A DNA stretch of 64,000 bases from Pseudomonas sp. GOM6 (GCF_029537485.1 NZ_JARPUS010000010.1:1-64000); one strand, 5' to 3'. Shown: positions 23,999 through 37,884, counted from the first letter of the stretch. Numbers and translations are program-made. Notes: generated from the sequence alone by a model not told the origin.

Positions 23999-24113
23999 TT
24001 ACTCAAGTCCGGGTAGCGCGGTCAGTCTTTTTAGACCATGGCAGAGGTGGTTGAGCCCTGCCAGCTAGGCTAGTCTAGATGGTCACGAGCGAGTCACTCA
24101 CAAGGAGCCCAAC

Positions 24114-25370
24114 ATGGGATACCAGAAGATCCAGGTGCCTGCGAACGGCAGCAAGATTACTGTCAACGCAGACATGTCCCTGAACGTGCCGAACAACCCG
24201 ATCATCCCTTTCATTGAGGGCGATGGCATTGGTGTCGACATCAGTCCGGTCATGATCAAGGTCGTCGATGCGGCCGTCGAAAAAGCCTATGGCGGCGAGC
24301 GCAAGATCGCCTGGATGGAAGTCTACGCCGGCGAGAAAGCCACTCAGGTATACGATCAGGACACCTGGCTGCCGAAAGAAACCCTGGAAGCCGTGCGTGA
24401 CTACGTCGTTTCCATCAAGGGCCCGCTCACCACTCCGGTTGGCGGTGGTATCCGCTCGCTGAACGTGGCGCTGCGTCAGGAGCTCGACCTTTATGTCTGC
24501 CTGCGCCCGGTGCGCTGGTTCGAAGGCGTACCGAGCCCGGTGAAGAAGCCTGGCGACGTCGATATGACCATCTTCCGCGAGAACTCCGAAGACATCTATG
24601 CCGGCATCGAGTGGAAAGCCGGCTCCCCTGAGGCCGAAAAGGTCATCAAGTTCCTGAAGGAAGAAATGGGCGTCACCAAGATTCGCTTCGATCAGGACTG
24701 CGGTATCGGCGTCAAGCCGGTCTCGAAAGAGGGTACCAAGCGCCTGGTGCGCAAGGCTCTGCAGTACGCGGTCGACAATGATCGTAGCTCCATGACCATC
24801 GTGCACAAAGGCAACATCATGAAGTTCACCGAAGGTGCCTTCAAAGATTGGGGCTATGAAGTCGCGCGCGACGAGTTCGGTGCCGAGTTGCTGGATGGCG
24901 GCCCTTGGATGCAGTTCAAGAACCCGAAAACCGGCAAGACCATCGTGGTCAAGGACGCCATTGCCGACGCCATGCTGCAGCAGATTTTGCTGCGTCCGGC
25001 CGAGTACGACGTGATCGCCACCCTGAACCTGAACGGTGACTACCTGTCCGACGCCCTGGCGGCGGAAGTGGGCGGCATCGGTATCGCTCCGGGTGCCAAC
25101 CTGTCCGACACCATCGCCATGTTCGAAGCGACTCACGGCACCGCGCCGAAGTATGCAGGTCAGGACAAGGTGAATCCGGGCTCCGTGATCCTCTCTGCCG
25201 AGATGATGCTGCGTCACATGGGCTGGACCGAGGCTGCGGATCTGATCATCAAGGGCACCAATGGCGCCATCGGTGCCAAGACCGTGACCTATGACTTCGA
25301 GCGTCTGATGGATGGCGCCAAGTTGCTGTCCTGCTCGCAGTTCGGCGATGCTCTGATCGCCCACATGTAA
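24114..25370 (+). CDS. icd: NADP-dependent isocitrate dehydrogenase, dimeric type
   Basis: 418-residue TCA-cycle enzyme. AAGGAG stands seven bases before the ATG. The substrate loop [13 protein letters not shown] contains the serine that AceK phosphorylates in E. coli to divert isocitrate to AceA, so the same control is possible here. Other family motifs: [19 protein letters not shown] and [17 protein letters not shown]. Expressed divergently from idh; ends at a shared bidirectional terminator facing cspD. Confidence 0.97.
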   Translation: MGYQKIQVPANGSKITVNADMSLNVPNNPIIPFIEGDGIGVDISPVMIKVVDAAVEKAYGGERKIAWMEVYAGEKATQVYDQDTWLPKETLEAVRDYVVSIKGPLTTPVGGGIRSLNVALRQELDLYVCLRPVRWFEGVPSPVKKPGDVDMTIFRENSEDIYAGIEWKAGSPEAEKVIKFLKEEMGVTKIRFDQDCGIGVKPVSKEGTKRLVRKALQYAVDNDRSSMTIVHKGNIMKFTEGAFKDWGYEVARDEFGAELLDGGPWMQFKNPKTGKTIVVKDAIADAMLQQILLRPAEYDVIATLNLNGDYLSDALAAEVGGIGIAPGANLSDTIAMFEATHGTAPKYAGQDKVNPGSVILSAEMMLRHMGWTEAADLIIKGTNGAIGAKTVTYDFERLMDGAKLLSCSQFGDALIAHM

Positions 25371-25386
25371 GCGACCAGTGGGAACA

Positions 25387-25416
25387 AAAAAGGCCGGTCA
25401 ATTGACCGGCCTTTTT
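25387..25416. terminator. Bidirectional intrinsic terminator between icd and cspD
   Basis: A perfect 30-base palindrome: AAAAAGGCCGGTCAA followed by its exact complement, with A-runs and T-runs at the ends, so it is an intrinsic terminator on both strands for the convergent icd and cspD genes. Confidence 0.95.
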
Positions 25417-25430
25417 ATTGGTTGCTCTTT

Positions 25431-25694
25431 TCAGGCTTCTATCGGAGTGCTTTGCGGCATACTGGTGGCTGCCGGGGATTCACTGGTTGCCAGAGCCGAG
25501 CTGATATTGACTGCATGCAAGCCTTTCGGGCCCTGCACAATATCGAACTTGACCGCTTGGCCGGCCTTGAGAGTCTTATAGCCGTCCATCTGGATAGCCG
25601 AGTAATGGGCGAACAGGTCCTCATCTCGGCCGTCGGCCACGATGAAACCGTAGCCCTTGGCGTTGTTGAACCACTTGACCTTACCGCTAAGCAT
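25431..25694 (-). CDS. cspD: Cold-shock-domain protein CspD
   Basis: 87-residue single cold-shock domain with a short tail. [18 protein letters not shown] carries RNP1 (KGYGFI); RNP2 is the variant DLFAHYSAI. In E. coli CspD is a stationary-phase inhibitor of DNA replication. The start at 25694 has GAGGGA eight bases upstream. It is divergent from clpS, the standard arrangement. Confidence 0.94.
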   Translation of the reverse strand: MLSGKVKWFNNAKGYGFIVADGRDEDLFAHYSAIQMDGYKTLKAGQAVKFDIVQGPKGLHAVNISSALATSESPAATSMPQSTPIEA

Positions 25695-25924
25695 GCTGAC
25701 ATCCCTCTGCAAAGGACTCCATCACTGGAGTATCATCCACTTCAGCCCCACGCCCGACTTCGGCCTTGATGGCACGAGCCGCGGAGCCCCGATACCCAAG
25801 GTGGGTATTCACTGTTTGTAACACCGTTTCATCTTTAGTCAAGGTGCTAGGACGGGCGGCTGCGAAGCCTGTCAAAATACGTCTAGCATCACCTTCCGAC
25901 CGACCAAGACGCATTCAGTTCAGC

Positions 25925-26287
25925 ATGCATTCATGTAGCCAGATTCGACTAACATTCAATCAGGATCGACCGGATGCCCATGAGGATGATTCCTCTGGAT
26001 TGGCGGTGCAGGAGGCGAAGCCGGAGTTGCAGGCTCCGCCGATGTATAAGGTTCTGATGTTTAACGATGATTACACCCCCATGGATTTCGTGGTCGAAGT
26101 GCTGGAGGTGTTTTTCGGAATGAACCGTGAGCAGGCTACCAAGGTCATGTTGACGGTCCATACCGAAGGAAAGGCAGTGTGTGGACTGTTTACCCGTGAT
26201 ATCGCAGAGACCAAAGCAATGCAGGTCAACCAGTACGCCCGGGATAGCCAGCATCCGCTACTCTGTGAGATAGAAAAGGACGACTGA
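25925..26287 (+). CDS. clpS: ClpAP adaptor ClpS (N-degron recognin)
   Basis: 120-residue adaptor that binds N-terminal Phe, Leu, Trp and Tyr and hands substrates to ClpA. The start [11 protein letters not shown] at 25925 matches pseudomonad ClpS; a longer frame to 25766 reads through the promoter region. The binding-pocket residues are in [18 protein letters not shown] and in [21 protein letters not shown] (in part). It precedes clpA by 30 bases, same strand. Confidence 0.95.
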   Translation: MHSCSQIRLTFNQDRPDAHEDDSSGLAVQEAKPELQAPPMYKVLMFNDDYTPMDFVVEVLEVFFGMNREQATKVMLTVHTEGKAVCGLFTRDIAETKAMQVNQYARDSQHPLLCEIEKDD

Positions 26288-26317
26288 AGTCGTCCCGCTT
26301 GGGCAAGAGGTGAAGCT

Positions 26318-28588
26318 ATGTTGAATCGAGAGCTGGAAGTCACCCTCAATCTGGCCTTCAAGGAGGCACGTGCCAAGCGCCATGAATTCATGACGGTCGA
26401 GCACCTGCTGCTGGCCTTGCTGGATAACGAGGCCGCAGCAACCGTGTTGCGCGCCTGCGGTGCGAACCTCGACAAGCTGCGGCACGATCTTCAGGAGTTC
26501 ATCGACTCCACCACGCCGCTGATTCCTCAGCACGATGAAGAGCGTGAAACACAGCCTACGCTCGGCTTTCAGCGCGTCCTGCAGCGTGCGGTCTTCCATG
26601 TGCAAAGCTCCGGCAAGCGCGAAGTCACTGGCGCCAACGTGCTGGTGGCAATCTTCAGTGAGCAGGAAAGCCAGGCCGTATTCCTGTTGAAGCAGCAAAG
26701 CGTTGCGCGTATCGACGTGGTCAACTACATCGCCCATGGCATTTCCAAGGTGCCCGGTCATGTCGATCACAGCGAGAGCGAGCAGGAAATGCAGGATGAG
26801 GAGGGCGGCGAGTCTTCTACTTCCGGCAATCCACTGGATGCCTATGCCAGCAACCTGAATGAGCTATCGCGGCAAGGCCGTATCGACCCGCTGGTCGGTC
26901 GTGAGCATGAGGTTGAGCGCGTCGCGCAGATTCTGGCCCGTCGACGCAAGAACAACCCCTTGTTGGTGGGTGAAGCGGGTGTTGGTAAGACTGCAATTGC
27001 CGAGGGTCTGGCCAAGCGTATCGTCGATGGCCAGGTGCCCGACCTGCTGTCGGAAAGCGTGGTTTACTCCCTCGATCTGGGTGCATTGCTGGCCGGAACC
27101 AAGTACCGCGGCGACTTCGAGAAGCGTTTTAAGGCGCTGCTCAACGAGCTGCGCAAGCGTCCGCATGCCATCCTGTTCATCGACGAAATTCACACCATCA
27201 TTGGTGCGGGCGCTGCATCTGGCGGCGTGATGGATGCATCCAACCTGCTCAAGCCGCTGCTATCGTCGGGCGAGATTCGCTGCATCGGCTCGACCACGTT
27301 CCAGGAATTCCGCGGCATCTTCGAGAAAGATCGTGCTTTGGCGCGCCGTTTCCAGAAGGTCGATGTTACCGAGCCTTCGGTGGAGGATACCGTCGGTATT
27401 CTCAAAGGACTCAAGGCGCGTTTCGAGCAGCATCACCATATCGAGTACAGCGACGAAGCGCTGCGTGCGGCGGCGGAGCTGGCCGCGCGCTACATCAATG
27501 ATCGACATATGCCGGACAAGGCCATCGACGTGATCGATGAGGCAGGCGCGTATCAGCGCCTGCAGCCGGAGGAGAAGCGCGCCAAGCGCATCGAGGTTGC
27601 TCAGGTTGAGGACATCGTGGCGAAGATCGCGCGCATTCCGCCTAAGCATGTCAGCAGTTCCGACAAGGAGCTGCTGCGCAACCTGGAGCGTGATCTCAAG
27701 CTGACCGTGTTCGGTCAGGATGCGGCGATCGATTCGCTGTCCACGGCTATCAAACTGTCTCGCGCCGGCCTCAAGGCGCCGGACAAGCCGGTGGGCTCGT
27801 TCCTCTTTGCCGGACCTACCGGGGTCGGTAAAACCGAGGTGGCTCGGCAGCTGGCCAAGGCCATGGGCATCGAACTGGTGCGCTTCGACATGTCGGAGTA
27901 CATGGAGCGTCACACGGTCTCTCGGCTGATCGGTGCGCCGCCTGGTTATGTTGGGTTTGATCAGGGCGGTCTACTCACCGAGGCCATCACCAAGCAGCCG
28001 CATTGTGTCTTGCTGCTGGATGAGATCGAGAAAGCTCACCCGGAGGTCTTCAATCTGCTGTTGCAGGTGATGGATCACGGCACGCTGACCGACAACAACG
28101 GGCGCAAGGCGGACTTCCGCAACGTGATCCTGGTCATGACCACCAATGCCGGTGCTGAAACGGCAGCTCGTGCCTCAATCGGTTTCACTCAGCAGGATCA
28201 TTCCACCGATGCCATGGAAGTGATCAAGAAGAGCTTCACTCCGGAGTTCCGTAACCGCCTGGATACCATCATCCAGTTCGGCCGGTTGAGCCACGAGACC
28301 ATCAAGAGCATCGTCGATAAGTTCCTGACCGAGCTGCAGGCGCAACTGGAGGACAAGCGGGTACAGCTGGAAGTCAGTGATGCGGCGCGTGGCTGGCTGG
28401 CCGAGCGTGGCTACGATGTGCAGATGGGCGCCCGCCCCATGGCGCGGTTGATTCAGGACAAGATCAAGCGGCCGTTGGCCGAGGAGATTCTGTTCGGGGA
28501 GCTGGCTGAGCATGGTGGTGTGGTGCATGTCGATCTCGAAAATGGCGAATTGCATTTCGAGTTCGAAACCACGGCAGAGCCTGCTTGA
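26318..28588 (+). CDS. clpA: ATP-dependent Clp protease ATP-binding subunit ClpA
   Basis: 756-residue AAA+ unfoldase that feeds ClpP. The N-domain (1-150, [20 protein letters not shown]) binds ClpS; D1 Walker A GEAGVGKT is near residue 218 with Walker [11 protein letters not shown]2 Walker A GPTGVGKT is near residue 499 with [15 protein letters not shown]. The acidic linker after residue 150 ([11 protein letters not shown]) is typical. AGAGGTG precedes the ATG. clpP is not in the window. Confidence 0.97.
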   Translation: MLNRELEVTLNLAFKEARAKRHEFMTVEHLLLALLDNEAAATVLRACGANLDKLRHDLQEFIDSTTPLIPQHDEERETQPTLGFQRVLQRAVFHVQSSGKREVTGANVLVAIFSEQESQAVFLLKQQSVARIDVVNYIAHGISKVPGHVDHSESEQEMQDEEGGESSTSGNPLDAYASNLNELSRQGRIDPLVGREHEVERVAQILARRRKNNPLLVGEAGVGKTAIAEGLAKRIVDGQVPDLLSESVVYSLDLGALLAGTKYRGDFEKRFKALLNELRKRPHAILFIDEIHTIIGAGAASGGVMDASNLLKPLLSSGEIRCIGSTTFQEFRGIFEKDRALARRFQKVDVTEPSVEDTVGILKGLKARFEQHHHIEYSDEALRAAAELAARYINDRHMPDKAIDVIDEAGAYQRLQPEEKRAKRIEVAQVEDIVAKIARIPPKHVSSSDKELLRNLERDLKLTVFGQDAAIDSLSTAIKLSRAGLKAPDKPVGSFLFAGPTGVGKTEVARQLAKAMGIELVRFDMSEYMERHTVSRLIGAPPGYVGFDQGGLLTEAITKQPHCVLLLDEIEKAHPEVFNLLLQVMDHGTLTDNNGRKADFRNVILVMTTNAGAETAARASIGFTQQDHSTDAMEVIKKSFTPEFRNRLDTIIQFGRLSHETIKSIVDKFLTELQAQLEDKRVQLEVSDAARGWLAERGYDVQMGARPMARLIQDKIKRPLAEEILFGELAEHGGVVHVDLENGELHFEFETTAEPA

Positions 28589-28605
28589 TGGGGAGAGCGA
28601 TAACG

Positions 28606-28632
28606 AAAACGCCCGGTATTGCCGGGCGTTTT
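28606..28632. terminator. Bidirectional intrinsic terminator between clpA and infA
   Basis: AAAACGCCCGG / CCGGGCGTTTT, an 11-pair stem with a five-base loop, followed by T on the plus strand and a matching A-run before it for the minus strand. It serves the convergent clpA and infA genes. Confidence 0.93.
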
Positions 28633-28658
28633 TGTATTCGGATTCCGCGTTGCGGGAA

Positions 28659-28877
28659 TCAGCGGGCGCGGTAGGTGATGCGGCCCTTGCTCAGGTCGTA
28701 CGGCGTCAGTTCGACGCGGACCTTGTCGCCAGTCAGAATGCGGATGTAATTCTTGCGCATCTTGCCGGAGATGTGCGCGGTAACGACGTGCCCGTTTTCC
28801 AACTCCACACGGAACATGGTGTTGGGCAGGGTGTCGACGACAGTACCTTCCATTTCGAAGCTGTCTTCTTTCGACAT
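28659..28877 (-). CDS. infA: Translation initiation factor IF-1
   Basis: 72-residue OB-fold factor that occupies the ribosomal A site during initiation. [19 protein letters not shown] through GRITYRAR matches IF-1 over its full length. The open frame runs upstream to 29012, but IF-1 always begins here, and GAGG stands about ten bases before this ATG. It faces clpA across a shared terminator. Confidence 0.97.
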
Positions 28878-29043
28878 GCAGTAAAGCCCTCGGTATCCAA
28901 AAGATTGGCCCGGTGCGTGGGTGCCCGAGCAAAAGCGGCGTGCATTGTGCCCGAAAACGATATGTAACGCCAAGTGGCTGGCGGGTCGGGAAAACGCCTG
29001 GCTATAGCTCAAAGGTCGTTTGAGGGGCGGAGTTGCCCAGCGC

Positions 29044-29751
29044 TCAAGTCAGGATGGTCCAGCGCTGGTTGACGAAAAGCTCAATGGGGCGGTACTGGGT
29101 CTTGTAGCTCATCTTGCGGCAGTTCTTGATCCAATAGCCTAGGTAGACAGCCTGCAGGCCAAGGCGTGCGGTTTCGCCTATCTGCCAGAGAATGGCAAAC
29201 CGACCGAGGCTGCGCCTTTCTTCGAGCGGGTCGTAGAAGGTGTATACGGCCGAAAGGCCGTTCGGCAAGAGATCGGTCACAGCGATGGCCACCAGGCGAC
29301 CTGACAGGCGGAACTCGTAAAAGCGGGCGAAGGGGAGGTCACGTACCAGAAAGGTGCTGAACTGCTCGCGGCTCGGTGGGTACATGTCGCCATCGGCGTG
29401 GCGCTGCTCTATGTAGCGCACATAGAGGTCGTAGTATTCCTCGCTGAACGCCGGCCTTACCGAGGTCACTTGAATGTCGGCGTTGCGTTTGAGAATGCGC
29501 TTTTGTTGGCGGTCGGGGATGAACTGATCGGCAGGGATGCGCGCCGGAATGCAGGCCGTGCAGCGCTGACAGTGGGGGCGGTAGAGGTGGTCGCCGCTGC
29601 GGCGAAAGCCCATCTCTGAAAGCTCAGCATAGACCTGCACATCCATAGGCTGGCTGGGATCGAGGAACAGGGTAGTCGCCTGCTCTTCGGGCAGATAGCT
29701 GCATGGATGTGGCTGAGTGGCGTAGAACTTGAGACGAGCCAGCTCGGTCAT
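29044..29751 (-). CDS. bpt: Aspartate/glutamate leucyltransferase (bacterial Ate1-like)
   Basis: 235 residues; transfers leucine from Leu-tRNA to N-terminal Asp or Glu, making these residues destabilising for ClpS-ClpAP. Often annotated as arginyl-tRNA protein transferase (ate). The N-terminal cysteine region ([15 protein letters not shown]) and [14 protein letters not shown] are the conserved metal/heme-type cysteines of the family; the C-terminal acyltransferase part shows [20 protein letters not shown]. The start at 29751 fits the usual 235 residues. Upstream is aat. Confidence 0.95.
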
Positions 29752-29818
29752 GATCAACCCTCGGGAAACCCCTTGGGCAAGTGTATGACAGCATTCCGGT
29801 GGCGACCACCGGGGCGTC

Positions 29819-30499
29819 TTAGGCTCGCCAGTCGGCTGTGCTGGGTTGGTCCAGGAATTGGCGCAGATAGTCGACAAACTCGCCGCGCGGAATCGGGCGG
29901 GCGCCGAAGCTGTGCAGGTGGTTGGTCGGCATCTGGCAGTCGATCATGGCGAAACCCCATTCGTGAAGCTTGCCAACCAGTGTGGCAAAGCCGACTTTGG
30001 AGGCGTTGTCGACGCGGCTGAACATGGACTCGCCGAAAAACAGTTTACCCATGGCCAGGCCGTAAAGGCCTCCGACCAGTTGCTCGCCATCCCAGACCTC
30101 AACAGAGTGTGCGTGTCCGAGTCGGTGCAGTTCGATATAGGCTTCCTGCATGTTGCGGGTGATCCAGGTGCCGTCGGCGTAATCGCGAGGCTCGGCGCAG
30201 CCTTGGATGACGCCGGCGAAATCCCTGTCGAAAGTGACCTGAAAGCATTGCTGGCGCAGCAGTTTGGCCAAGCTGCGCGACAGGTGGAATTCATCCGGAA
30301 ACAGCACTGTGCGCGGGTCGGGCGACCACCAGAGCAGCGGCTGCCCGTCGGCAAACCAGGGAAAACAGCCATGCCGATACGCCGCGATGAGGCGTGCGGC
30401 CGAGAGATCTCCGCCGGCTGCCAGCAGGCCTTCGGGTTCCCTCAGCGCCTTGTTTAGCGGTGGGAATTCGAGTGAATCGCGTTGCAGCCAGGTCAGCAT
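29819..30499 (-). CDS. aat: Leucyl/phenylalanyl-tRNA-protein transferase
   Basis: 226 residues from [15 protein letters not shown]; a seven-residue upstream extension starting with TTG is not supported. It adds Leu or Phe to N-terminal Lys or Arg, creating primary N-degrons. The family block [21 protein letters not shown] is near the N-terminus and [20 protein letters not shown] in the middle. It lies 67 bases upstream of bpt in the same direction. Confidence 0.96.
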   Translation of the reverse strand: MLTWLQRDSLEFPPLNKALREPEGLLAAGGDLSAARLIAAYRHGCFPWFADGQPLLWWSPDPRTVLFPDEFHLSRSLAKLLRQQCFQVTFDRDFAGVIQGCAEPRDYADGTWITRNMQEAYIELHRLGHAHSVEVWDGEQLVGGLYGLAMGKLFFGESMFSRVDNASKVGFATLVGKLHEWGFAMIDCQMPTNHLHSFGARPIPRGEFVDYLRQFLDQPSTADWRA

Positions 30500-30507
30500 G
30501 GCAGGGT

Positions 30508-30531
30508 AGGGCGGGTGCAATGACCCGCCCT
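30508..30531. repeat. Stable hairpin between trxB and aat
   Basis: AGGGCGGGT / ACCCGCCCT, nine paired bases with a six-base loop, just after the trxB stop and nine bases before the aat start. There is no U-tract in either direction, so it is not a classical terminator; it may block exonucleases or affect aat translation. Confidence 0.5.
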
Positions 30532-30537
30532 CGGTCC

Positions 30538-31494
<957 letters not shown>

Positions 31495-31694
31495 TCATAA
31501 GCCTTTGTCACAAAAGAGAATGCATGCTCCAATTGAGCCGCACGTAAGGGATTGCCGAGTATCCTACCCGATGCAGGGAGGGCCGGCAAAACGACGCCGC
31601 GCCTAGCGCGATACCTGTAAATTTGTACAATGGTTGCGCCTTTTCGTGTTCCGCCTATCGCCAATCGCGCCCCGGGCGCAGGAATGACCGCGTT

Positions 31695-34100
31695 TTGAAG
31701 AATTCCAGCACAACTGCTCAGGTCCCGGCCTGGCGCCAGCACTTGCAGTATCGTCTCAAAGAGGGTGCGCTGATCGCCCTGGGGGCGCTCTGCCTGATCC
31801 TGTGGATGGCTCTGCTGACCTACAATCAGAACGATCCGGGCTGGAGCCACACCAGCAGCTCCGCACAGGTGCATAACGCTGCGGGCCGTGCCGGCGCTTG
31901 GTTCGCCGATATCCTGTTTATGGCGCTCGGCTACTTCGCCTACATTTTTCCGCTGCTGTTGGCCGTCAGGACCTGGCAGGTTTTCCGTGCCCGTCATCAG
32001 CCGTGGCAGTGGAATGGCTGGATGTTTTCCTGGCGTCTGATCGGTCTGGTTTTTCTGATTCTTTCCGGTGCTGCGCTGGCCGATATTCACTTCCAAGACA
32101 ACAGTGGTCTGCCGGCATCCGCCGGCGGTGCCCTGGGCGAGAGTCTCAGCGCTCTGGCTGTCGGCGCATTGAATATTCAAGGCAGCACCTTGCTGTTCCT
32201 GTCACTGTTCCTGTTCGGCCTGACGGCGTTCACCGACCTGTCGTGGTTCAAGGTGATGGACCTGACTGGCAAGATCACTCTCGATCTGATCGAGCTGGTG
32301 CAGAGCCTGATCACTCGCTGGTGGGAAGCCCGTGTGCAGCGCAAGCAGTTGGTCGCCCAGCTGCGCGAAGTCGACGAGCGGGTCATCGAGGTTGCCGCTC
32401 CCATCGTGTCCGACCGGCGCGAACAGGCCAAGGTTAAGGAGCGCCTGATCGCCCGGGAAGAGTCGTTGAATAAGCACATGAGCGAGCGCGAGAGCCGCCC
32501 TGCGCCGACGATTGCACCACCGCCGCCGCCTAAGGCAGCGGAGCCGAGCAAGCGTGTGCTCAAGGAAAAGCAGGTTCCGTTGTTCGAAGATGCTGCGGTA
32601 GCTGGTACGTTGCCGCCAATTTCCATCCTCGATGTGGCCGAGAAAAAACAGAAGAGTTTCTCCCCCGAGTCCCTGGAGGCCATGTCGCGCCTGCTGGAGA
32701 TCAAACTCAAGGAGTTCGGCGTTGAGGTGGTGGTGGAGTCCGTGCATCCGGGCCCGGTGATCACCCGTTTCGAGATCCAGCCAGGCGTGGGCGTCAAGGT
32801 CAGCCGGATTTCCAACCTGGCCAAGGACCTGGCGCGTTCGCTGGCGGTGATCAGCGTGCGGGTGGTCGAGGTGATCCCGGGCAAGACCACGGTCGGTATC
32901 GAGATTCCCAACGAGGACCGCCAGATCGTGCGCTTCTCCGAGGTGCTGTCGTCCAACGAGTACGACGACGCCAAGTCGCCGGTCACCCTGGCGCTCGGTC
33001 ACGATATTGGCGGCAAGCCGATCATCACCGATCTGGCGAAGATGCCGCACCTGCTGGTAGCTGGTACCACTGGCTCCGGTAAGTCGGTGGGTGTCAACGC
33101 CATGATTCTGTCGATCCTGTTCAAGTCCACGCCGGAAGAGGCGCGGATGATCATGATCGACCCGAAGATGCTCGAACTGTCGATCTACGAGGGCATTCCG
33201 CACCTGCTGTGTCCGGTAGTGACCGACATGAAGGAGGCTGCCAATGCTCTGCGCTGGTCGGTGGCCGAGATGGAGCGCCGCTACAAGCTGATGGCTGCCA
33301 TGGGCGTGCGTAACCTGGCGGGCTTCAACCGCAAGGTGAAAGATGCCGAAGAAGCCGGCACGCCGTTGTCCGATCCGCTGTACAAGCGTCAGTCGATGGA
33401 AGACGAGGCGCCGCTGCTGAAGACCCTGCCGACCATCGTGGTGGTGGTCGACGAATTCGCCGACATGATGATGATCGTCGGCAAGAAGGTTGAAGAATTG
33501 ATCGCCCGTATTGCGCAGAAGGCGCGTGCCGCGGGCATCCACCTGATTCTCGCTACCCAGCGTCCCTCGGTGGACGTGATCACTGGTCTGATCAAGGCCA
33601 ACATCCCGACCCGCATGGCGTTCCAGGTGTCCAGCAAGATCGACTCGCGCACCATTCTCGACCAGGGTGGCGCTGAGCAACTGCTGGGCCACGGTGACAT
33701 GCTCTACCTACCGCCCGGCACTGGCTTGCCGATTCGCGTGCACGGCGCCTTCGTCTCCGACGACGAAGTGCACCGCGTGGTCGAGGCCTGGAAGCAGCGT
33801 GGCGCGCCGGATTACATCGAAGACATCCTGGCGGGTGTCGAAGAAGCTGGTAGCGGCTTTGAGGGCGGTGGCAGCGGAGAGGGCAGTGAGGGCAGCGAGG
33901 AGGACCCACTGTACGACGAGGCCGTCAACTTCGTGCTGGAAAGCCGTCGCGCCTCCATTTCCGCCGTGCAGCGCAAGCTGAAGATCGGCTACAACCGCGC
34001 CGCGCGCATGATCGAAGCGATGGAAATGGCGGGCGTAGTCACGCCAATGAACACCAATGGCTCGCGCGAGGTCATAGCGCCAGGGCCTTCCCGAGACTGA
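31695..34100 (+). CDS. ftsK: DNA translocase FtsK
   Basis: 801 residues from a TTG start (protein beginning [15 protein letters not shown]), which matches pseudomonad FtsK better than the ATG-equivalent frame opening at 31623 that lies over a candidate -10 box. Order: four or five membrane helices (residues 25-200), a variable Pro-rich linker (about 240-310), the RecA-like motor with Walker A GTTGSGKS near 457 and Walker [12 protein letters not shown], and the C-terminal winged-helix gamma domain ([20 protein letters not shown]) that reads KOPS. It acts in chromosome segregation and dimer resolution at the septum. Confidence 0.94.
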   Translation: MKNSSTTAQVPAWRQHLQYRLKEGALIALGALCLILWMALLTYNQNDPGWSHTSSSAQVHNAAGRAGAWFADILFMALGYFAYIFPLLLAVRTWQVFRARHQPWQWNGWMFSWRLIGLVFLILSGAALADIHFQDNSGLPASAGGALGESLSALAVGALNIQGSTLLFLSLFLFGLTAFTDLSWFKVMDLTGKITLDLIELVQSLITRWWEARVQRKQLVAQLREVDERVIEVAAPIVSDRREQAKVKERLIAREESLNKHMSERESRPAPTIAPPPPPKAAEPSKRVLKEKQVPLFEDAAVAGTLPPISILDVAEKKQKSFSPESLEAMSRLLEIKLKEFGVEVVVESVHPGPVITRFEIQPGVGVKVSRISNLAKDLARSLAVISVRVVEVIPGKTTVGIEIPNEDRQIVRFSEVLSSNEYDDAKSPVTLALGHDIGGKPIITDLAKMPHLLVAGTTGSGKSVGVNAMILSILFKSTPEEARMIMIDPKMLELSIYEGIPHLLCPVVTDMKEAANALRWSVAEMERRYKLMAAMGVRNLAGFNRKVKDAEEAGTPLSDPLYKRQSMEDEAPLLKTLPTIVVVVDEFADMMMIVGKKVEELIARIAQKARAAGIHLILATQRPSVDVITGLIKANIPTRMAFQVSSKIDSRTILDQGGAEQLLGHGDMLYLPPGTGLPIRVHGAFVSDDEVHRVVEAWKQRGAPDYIEDILAGVEEAGSGFEGGGSGEGSEGSEEDPLYDEAVNFVLESRRASISAVQRKLKIGYNRAARMIEAMEMAGVVTPMNTNGSREVIAPGPSRD

Positions 34101-34115
34101 CGAAAGAGGATTTCC

Positions 34116-34742
34116 ATGCGCCTGATCCGCATGCTGCTGCTGGCCGCGCTGGCCTGCAGCCCCGTATTTGCCCATGCCGACGACGAGGCCGCGGTCAAGC
34201 GCCTGACCGGTCTGCTCGACCAGGCGCAGACCCTGAGCGGACGCTTCTCCCAGCTGACCCTCGATGGCTCCGGCACCCAGTTGCAGGAAACCTCCGGGCA
34301 GATGGCGCTCAAGCGTCCTGGCCTGTTCCGCTGGCATACCGATGCGCCGCAGGAGCAGCTGTTGGTGTCCAACGGCCAGAAAGTCTGGCTGTATGACCCG
34401 GATCTGATGCAGGTGACCATCCAGACCCTGGATCAGCGTCTGACCCATACCCCGGCGCTACTGCTTTCCGGTGACGTGTCGAAGATTCGCGAGCACTTCG
34501 AAATCACCTACAAGGAAGGCGGCGATGTGGTCGACTTCATCCTCAAACCCAAGGCCAAGGACAGTCTGTTCGATAACCTGCGCCTGTCTTTCCGCAAAGG
34601 CGTGATCAACGACATGCAGCTGATCGACAGCATCGGCCAGCGCACCAATATCCTGTTCCTCGGCGTGAAGATGAACGAGAAGCTGGACGCCGGCCTGTTT
34701 GACTTCCAGGTGCCGGAAGGCGCCGACGTCATCCAGGAATAA
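34116..34742 (+). CDS. lolA: Outer-membrane lipoprotein carrier protein LolA
   Basis: 208-residue periplasmic chaperone that moves lipoproteins from LolCDE to LolB. Signal peptide: [21 protein letters not shown], cleavage near residue 21. The mature part shows [12 protein letters not shown], the [12 protein letters not shown] lipid-pocket segment and [18 protein letters not shown] precedes the ATG. It follows ftsK by 15 bases and precedes rarA by nine, so these are probably one message. Confidence 0.95.
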   Translation: MRLIRMLLLAALACSPVFAHADDEAAVKRLTGLLDQAQTLSGRFSQLTLDGSGTQLQETSGQMALKRPGLFRWHTDAPQEQLLVSNGQKVWLYDPDLMQVTIQTLDQRLTHTPALLLSGDVSKIREHFEITYKEGGDVVDFILKPKAKDSLFDNLRLSFRKGVINDMQLIDSIGQRTNILFLGVKMNEKLDAGLFDFQVPEGADVIQE

Positions 34743-34751
34743 GAGGTCGCG

Positions 34752-36074
34752 GTGGATCTGTTCCGCGCCACGCCCGTCGCTCAGCCGCTGGCCGCGCGCC
34801 TGCGCGCCACCAGCCTGGACGAATACGTTGGCCAGGAACATGTGCTGGGCCAGGGCAAGCCGCTGCGCGAGGCCCTGGAGCAGGGCGCGCTGCACTCGAT
34901 GATCTTCTGGGGCCCGCCCGGGGTCGGCAAAACGACCCTGGCCAAGTTGCTGGCCCAGGTCTCCGATGCGCACTTCGAGACGATTTCCGCCGTGCTCTCC
35001 GGAGTCAAGGAGATTCGCCAGGCGGTGGAGGTGGCCAAGCAGCAGGCTGCCCAGTACGGTCGGCGCACCATTCTTTTCGTCGACGAAGTGCACCGCTTCA
35101 ACAAAAGCCAGCAGGATGCCTTCCTGCCCTATGTCGAAGACGGCACGCTGATCTTCATCGGCGCCACCACCGAGAATCCCTCGTTCGAGCTGAATAATGC
35201 GCTGCTCTCAAGGGCTCGCGTCTATGTACTGAAAAGCCTCGACGAGACGGCCATGCGCAAGCTGGTGGCGCGTGCGCTAGGTGAGGACAAGGGGCTAGGC
35301 AAGCGTGGCCTCACGTTGCCGGAAGAGAGCTTCCAGATCCTTCATGCTGCTGCCGACGGCGACGGTCGGCGTTTGCTCAACCTGCTGGAGAACGCAGCCG
35401 ACCTGGCCGAGGACGGTGACGACATTGGGCCCGAGCTGCTGCACAACCTGCTGGGCGACAGTCGCCGACGCTTCGACAAGGGCGGCGAAGCTTTCTACGA
35501 CCAGATTTCCGCGTTGCACAAGTCGGTGCGCGGCTCCAATCCGGATGCGGCCCTGTACTGGTATGCCCGAATGATCGACGGCGGCTGCGATCCGCTGTAC
35601 CTGGCGCGGCGGGTGGTGCGCATGGCCAGCGAGGATATTGGCAATGCCGACCCGCGGGCCCTGACACTATGCCTGAATGCCTGGGATGTGCAGGAGCGCC
35701 TGGGCAGCCCGGAAGGTGAGCTGGCGGTGGCCCAGGCCGTGGTGTACCTGGCCTGCGCCCCCAAGAGCAACGCGGTGTACATGGGGTTCAAGGCCGCCCT
35801 GCGCGATGCCGCCGAGCACGGCTCGCTGGAGGTGCCGTTGCACTTGCGCAATGCGCCGACCAAGTTGATGAAGCAGCTTGGCTATGGCGAAGAGTATCGT
35901 TATGCCCATGACGAACCGGAGGCTTACGCCGCGGGGGAGGACTACTTCCCGGAAGAGTTGCAGCCGCAGCGCTACTACGACCCGGTGCCGCGTGGGCTGG
36001 AGCTGAAAATTCGCGAGAAGCTGCAACGTCTGGCCGAGCTTGACCGGCAGAGCACGAGGAAACGGCGCACATGA
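34752..36074 (+). CDS. rarA: Replication-associated recombination protein A (AAA+)
   Basis: 440-residue RarA/MgsA ATPase of the clamp-loader clade that acts at stalled forks and binds SSB. GTG start ([18 protein letters not shown]). Walker [16 protein letters not shown] near residue 57, Walker [12 protein letters not shown], sensor-1 [12 protein letters not shown], and the C-terminal tetramerisation region with [26 protein letters not shown] lies before the GTG. Its stop overlaps the crcB start (ATGA). Confidence 0.96.
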   Translation: MDLFRATPVAQPLAARLRATSLDEYVGQEHVLGQGKPLREALEQGALHSMIFWGPPGVGKTTLAKLLAQVSDAHFETISAVLSGVKEIRQAVEVAKQQAAQYGRRTILFVDEVHRFNKSQQDAFLPYVEDGTLIFIGATTENPSFELNNALLSRARVYVLKSLDETAMRKLVARALGEDKGLGKRGLTLPEESFQILHAAADGDGRRLLNLLENAADLAEDGDDIGPELLHNLLGDSRRRFDKGGEAFYDQISALHKSVRGSNPDAALYWYARMIDGGCDPLYLARRVVRMASEDIGNADPRALTLCLNAWDVQERLGSPEGELAVAQAVVYLACAPKSNAVYMGFKAALRDAAEHGSLEVPLHLRNAPTKLMKQLGYGEEYRYAHDEPEAYAAGEDYFPEELQPQRYYDPVPRGLELKIREKLQRLAELDRQSTRKRRT

Positions 36075-36445
36075 TCAAGGTCGTGCTGGCGGTTGCGGCC
36101 GGAGGCGCCCTGGGCTCATGCCTGCGTTTCTGGGTTTCCCATTGGGTGGCTGCCCAGGCCCCGCGTCATTTCTATCTGGCGACCCTGGCGGTAAACCTGA
36201 TCGGTTGTCTGGCCATCGGCTTTCTGGCTACCTGGTTCCTGACTCGTACCGATCTGCCGCTGGCCCTGCGCACCGGCATCCTGACCGGGGTGCTGGGCGG
36301 CCTCACCACCTTCTCCAGTTTCAGCCTGGAAGTGCTGCGCCTGCTGGAGCAGGGGCGCTGGGGCATGGCGCTGGGATATCTGCTCACCAGTGTGGTGGGT
36401 GGCCTGCTGGCGGCCTGGCTCGGCATGAGCCTGGCGCGCAATTAA
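36071..36445 (+). CDS. crcB: Fluoride channel CrcB/Fluc
   Basis: 124 residues, four membrane helices, a half-channel that works as an antiparallel dimer to export fluoride. Signatures [11 protein letters not shown], the helix-2 asparagine in [10 protein letters not shown], and [16 protein letters not shown] (the central sodium and phenylalanine-box region) are intact. The start overlaps the rarA stop by four bases, so there is no room for a dedicated fluoride riboswitch; expression must follow the lolA-rarA message. Confidence 0.94.
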   Translation: MIKVVLAVAAGGALGSCLRFWVSHWVAAQAPRHFYLATLAVNLIGCLAIGFLATWFLTRTDLPLALRTGILTGVLGGLTTFSSFSLEVLRLLEQGRWGMALGYLLTSVVGGLLAAWLGMSLARN

Positions 36446-36524
36446 GGCTCGGCTTGCCGGCGCTAAGTCCGTAAACTGCGCAGCATCGTCAACCGACCCT
36501 GCGTCGTCTCATTTGATTCGTTGA

Positions 36525-37814
<1,290 letters not shown>

Positions 37815-37835
37815 GCCGATAGCGGATGCACAATG

Positions 37836-37864
37836 CGGGGTGGCGAGGGCCGCCCCGTTTTTTT
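37836..37864 (+). terminator. Intrinsic terminator of serS
   Basis: CGGGGTGGC / GCCGCCCCG, nine pairs including one G-U, loop GAGG, followed by seven T. Twenty-one bases after the serS stop. Confidence 0.93.
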
Positions 37865-37884
37865 ACCTGCGACGAGAGTGAGTC

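Noticed and set aside
31615..31630. LexA-like box (CTGT-N8-ACAA) upstream of ftsK
   Set aside because: The last base deviates from CTGT-N8-ACAG and nothing else supports SOS control; it overlaps an AT-rich candidate -10 and may be chance.
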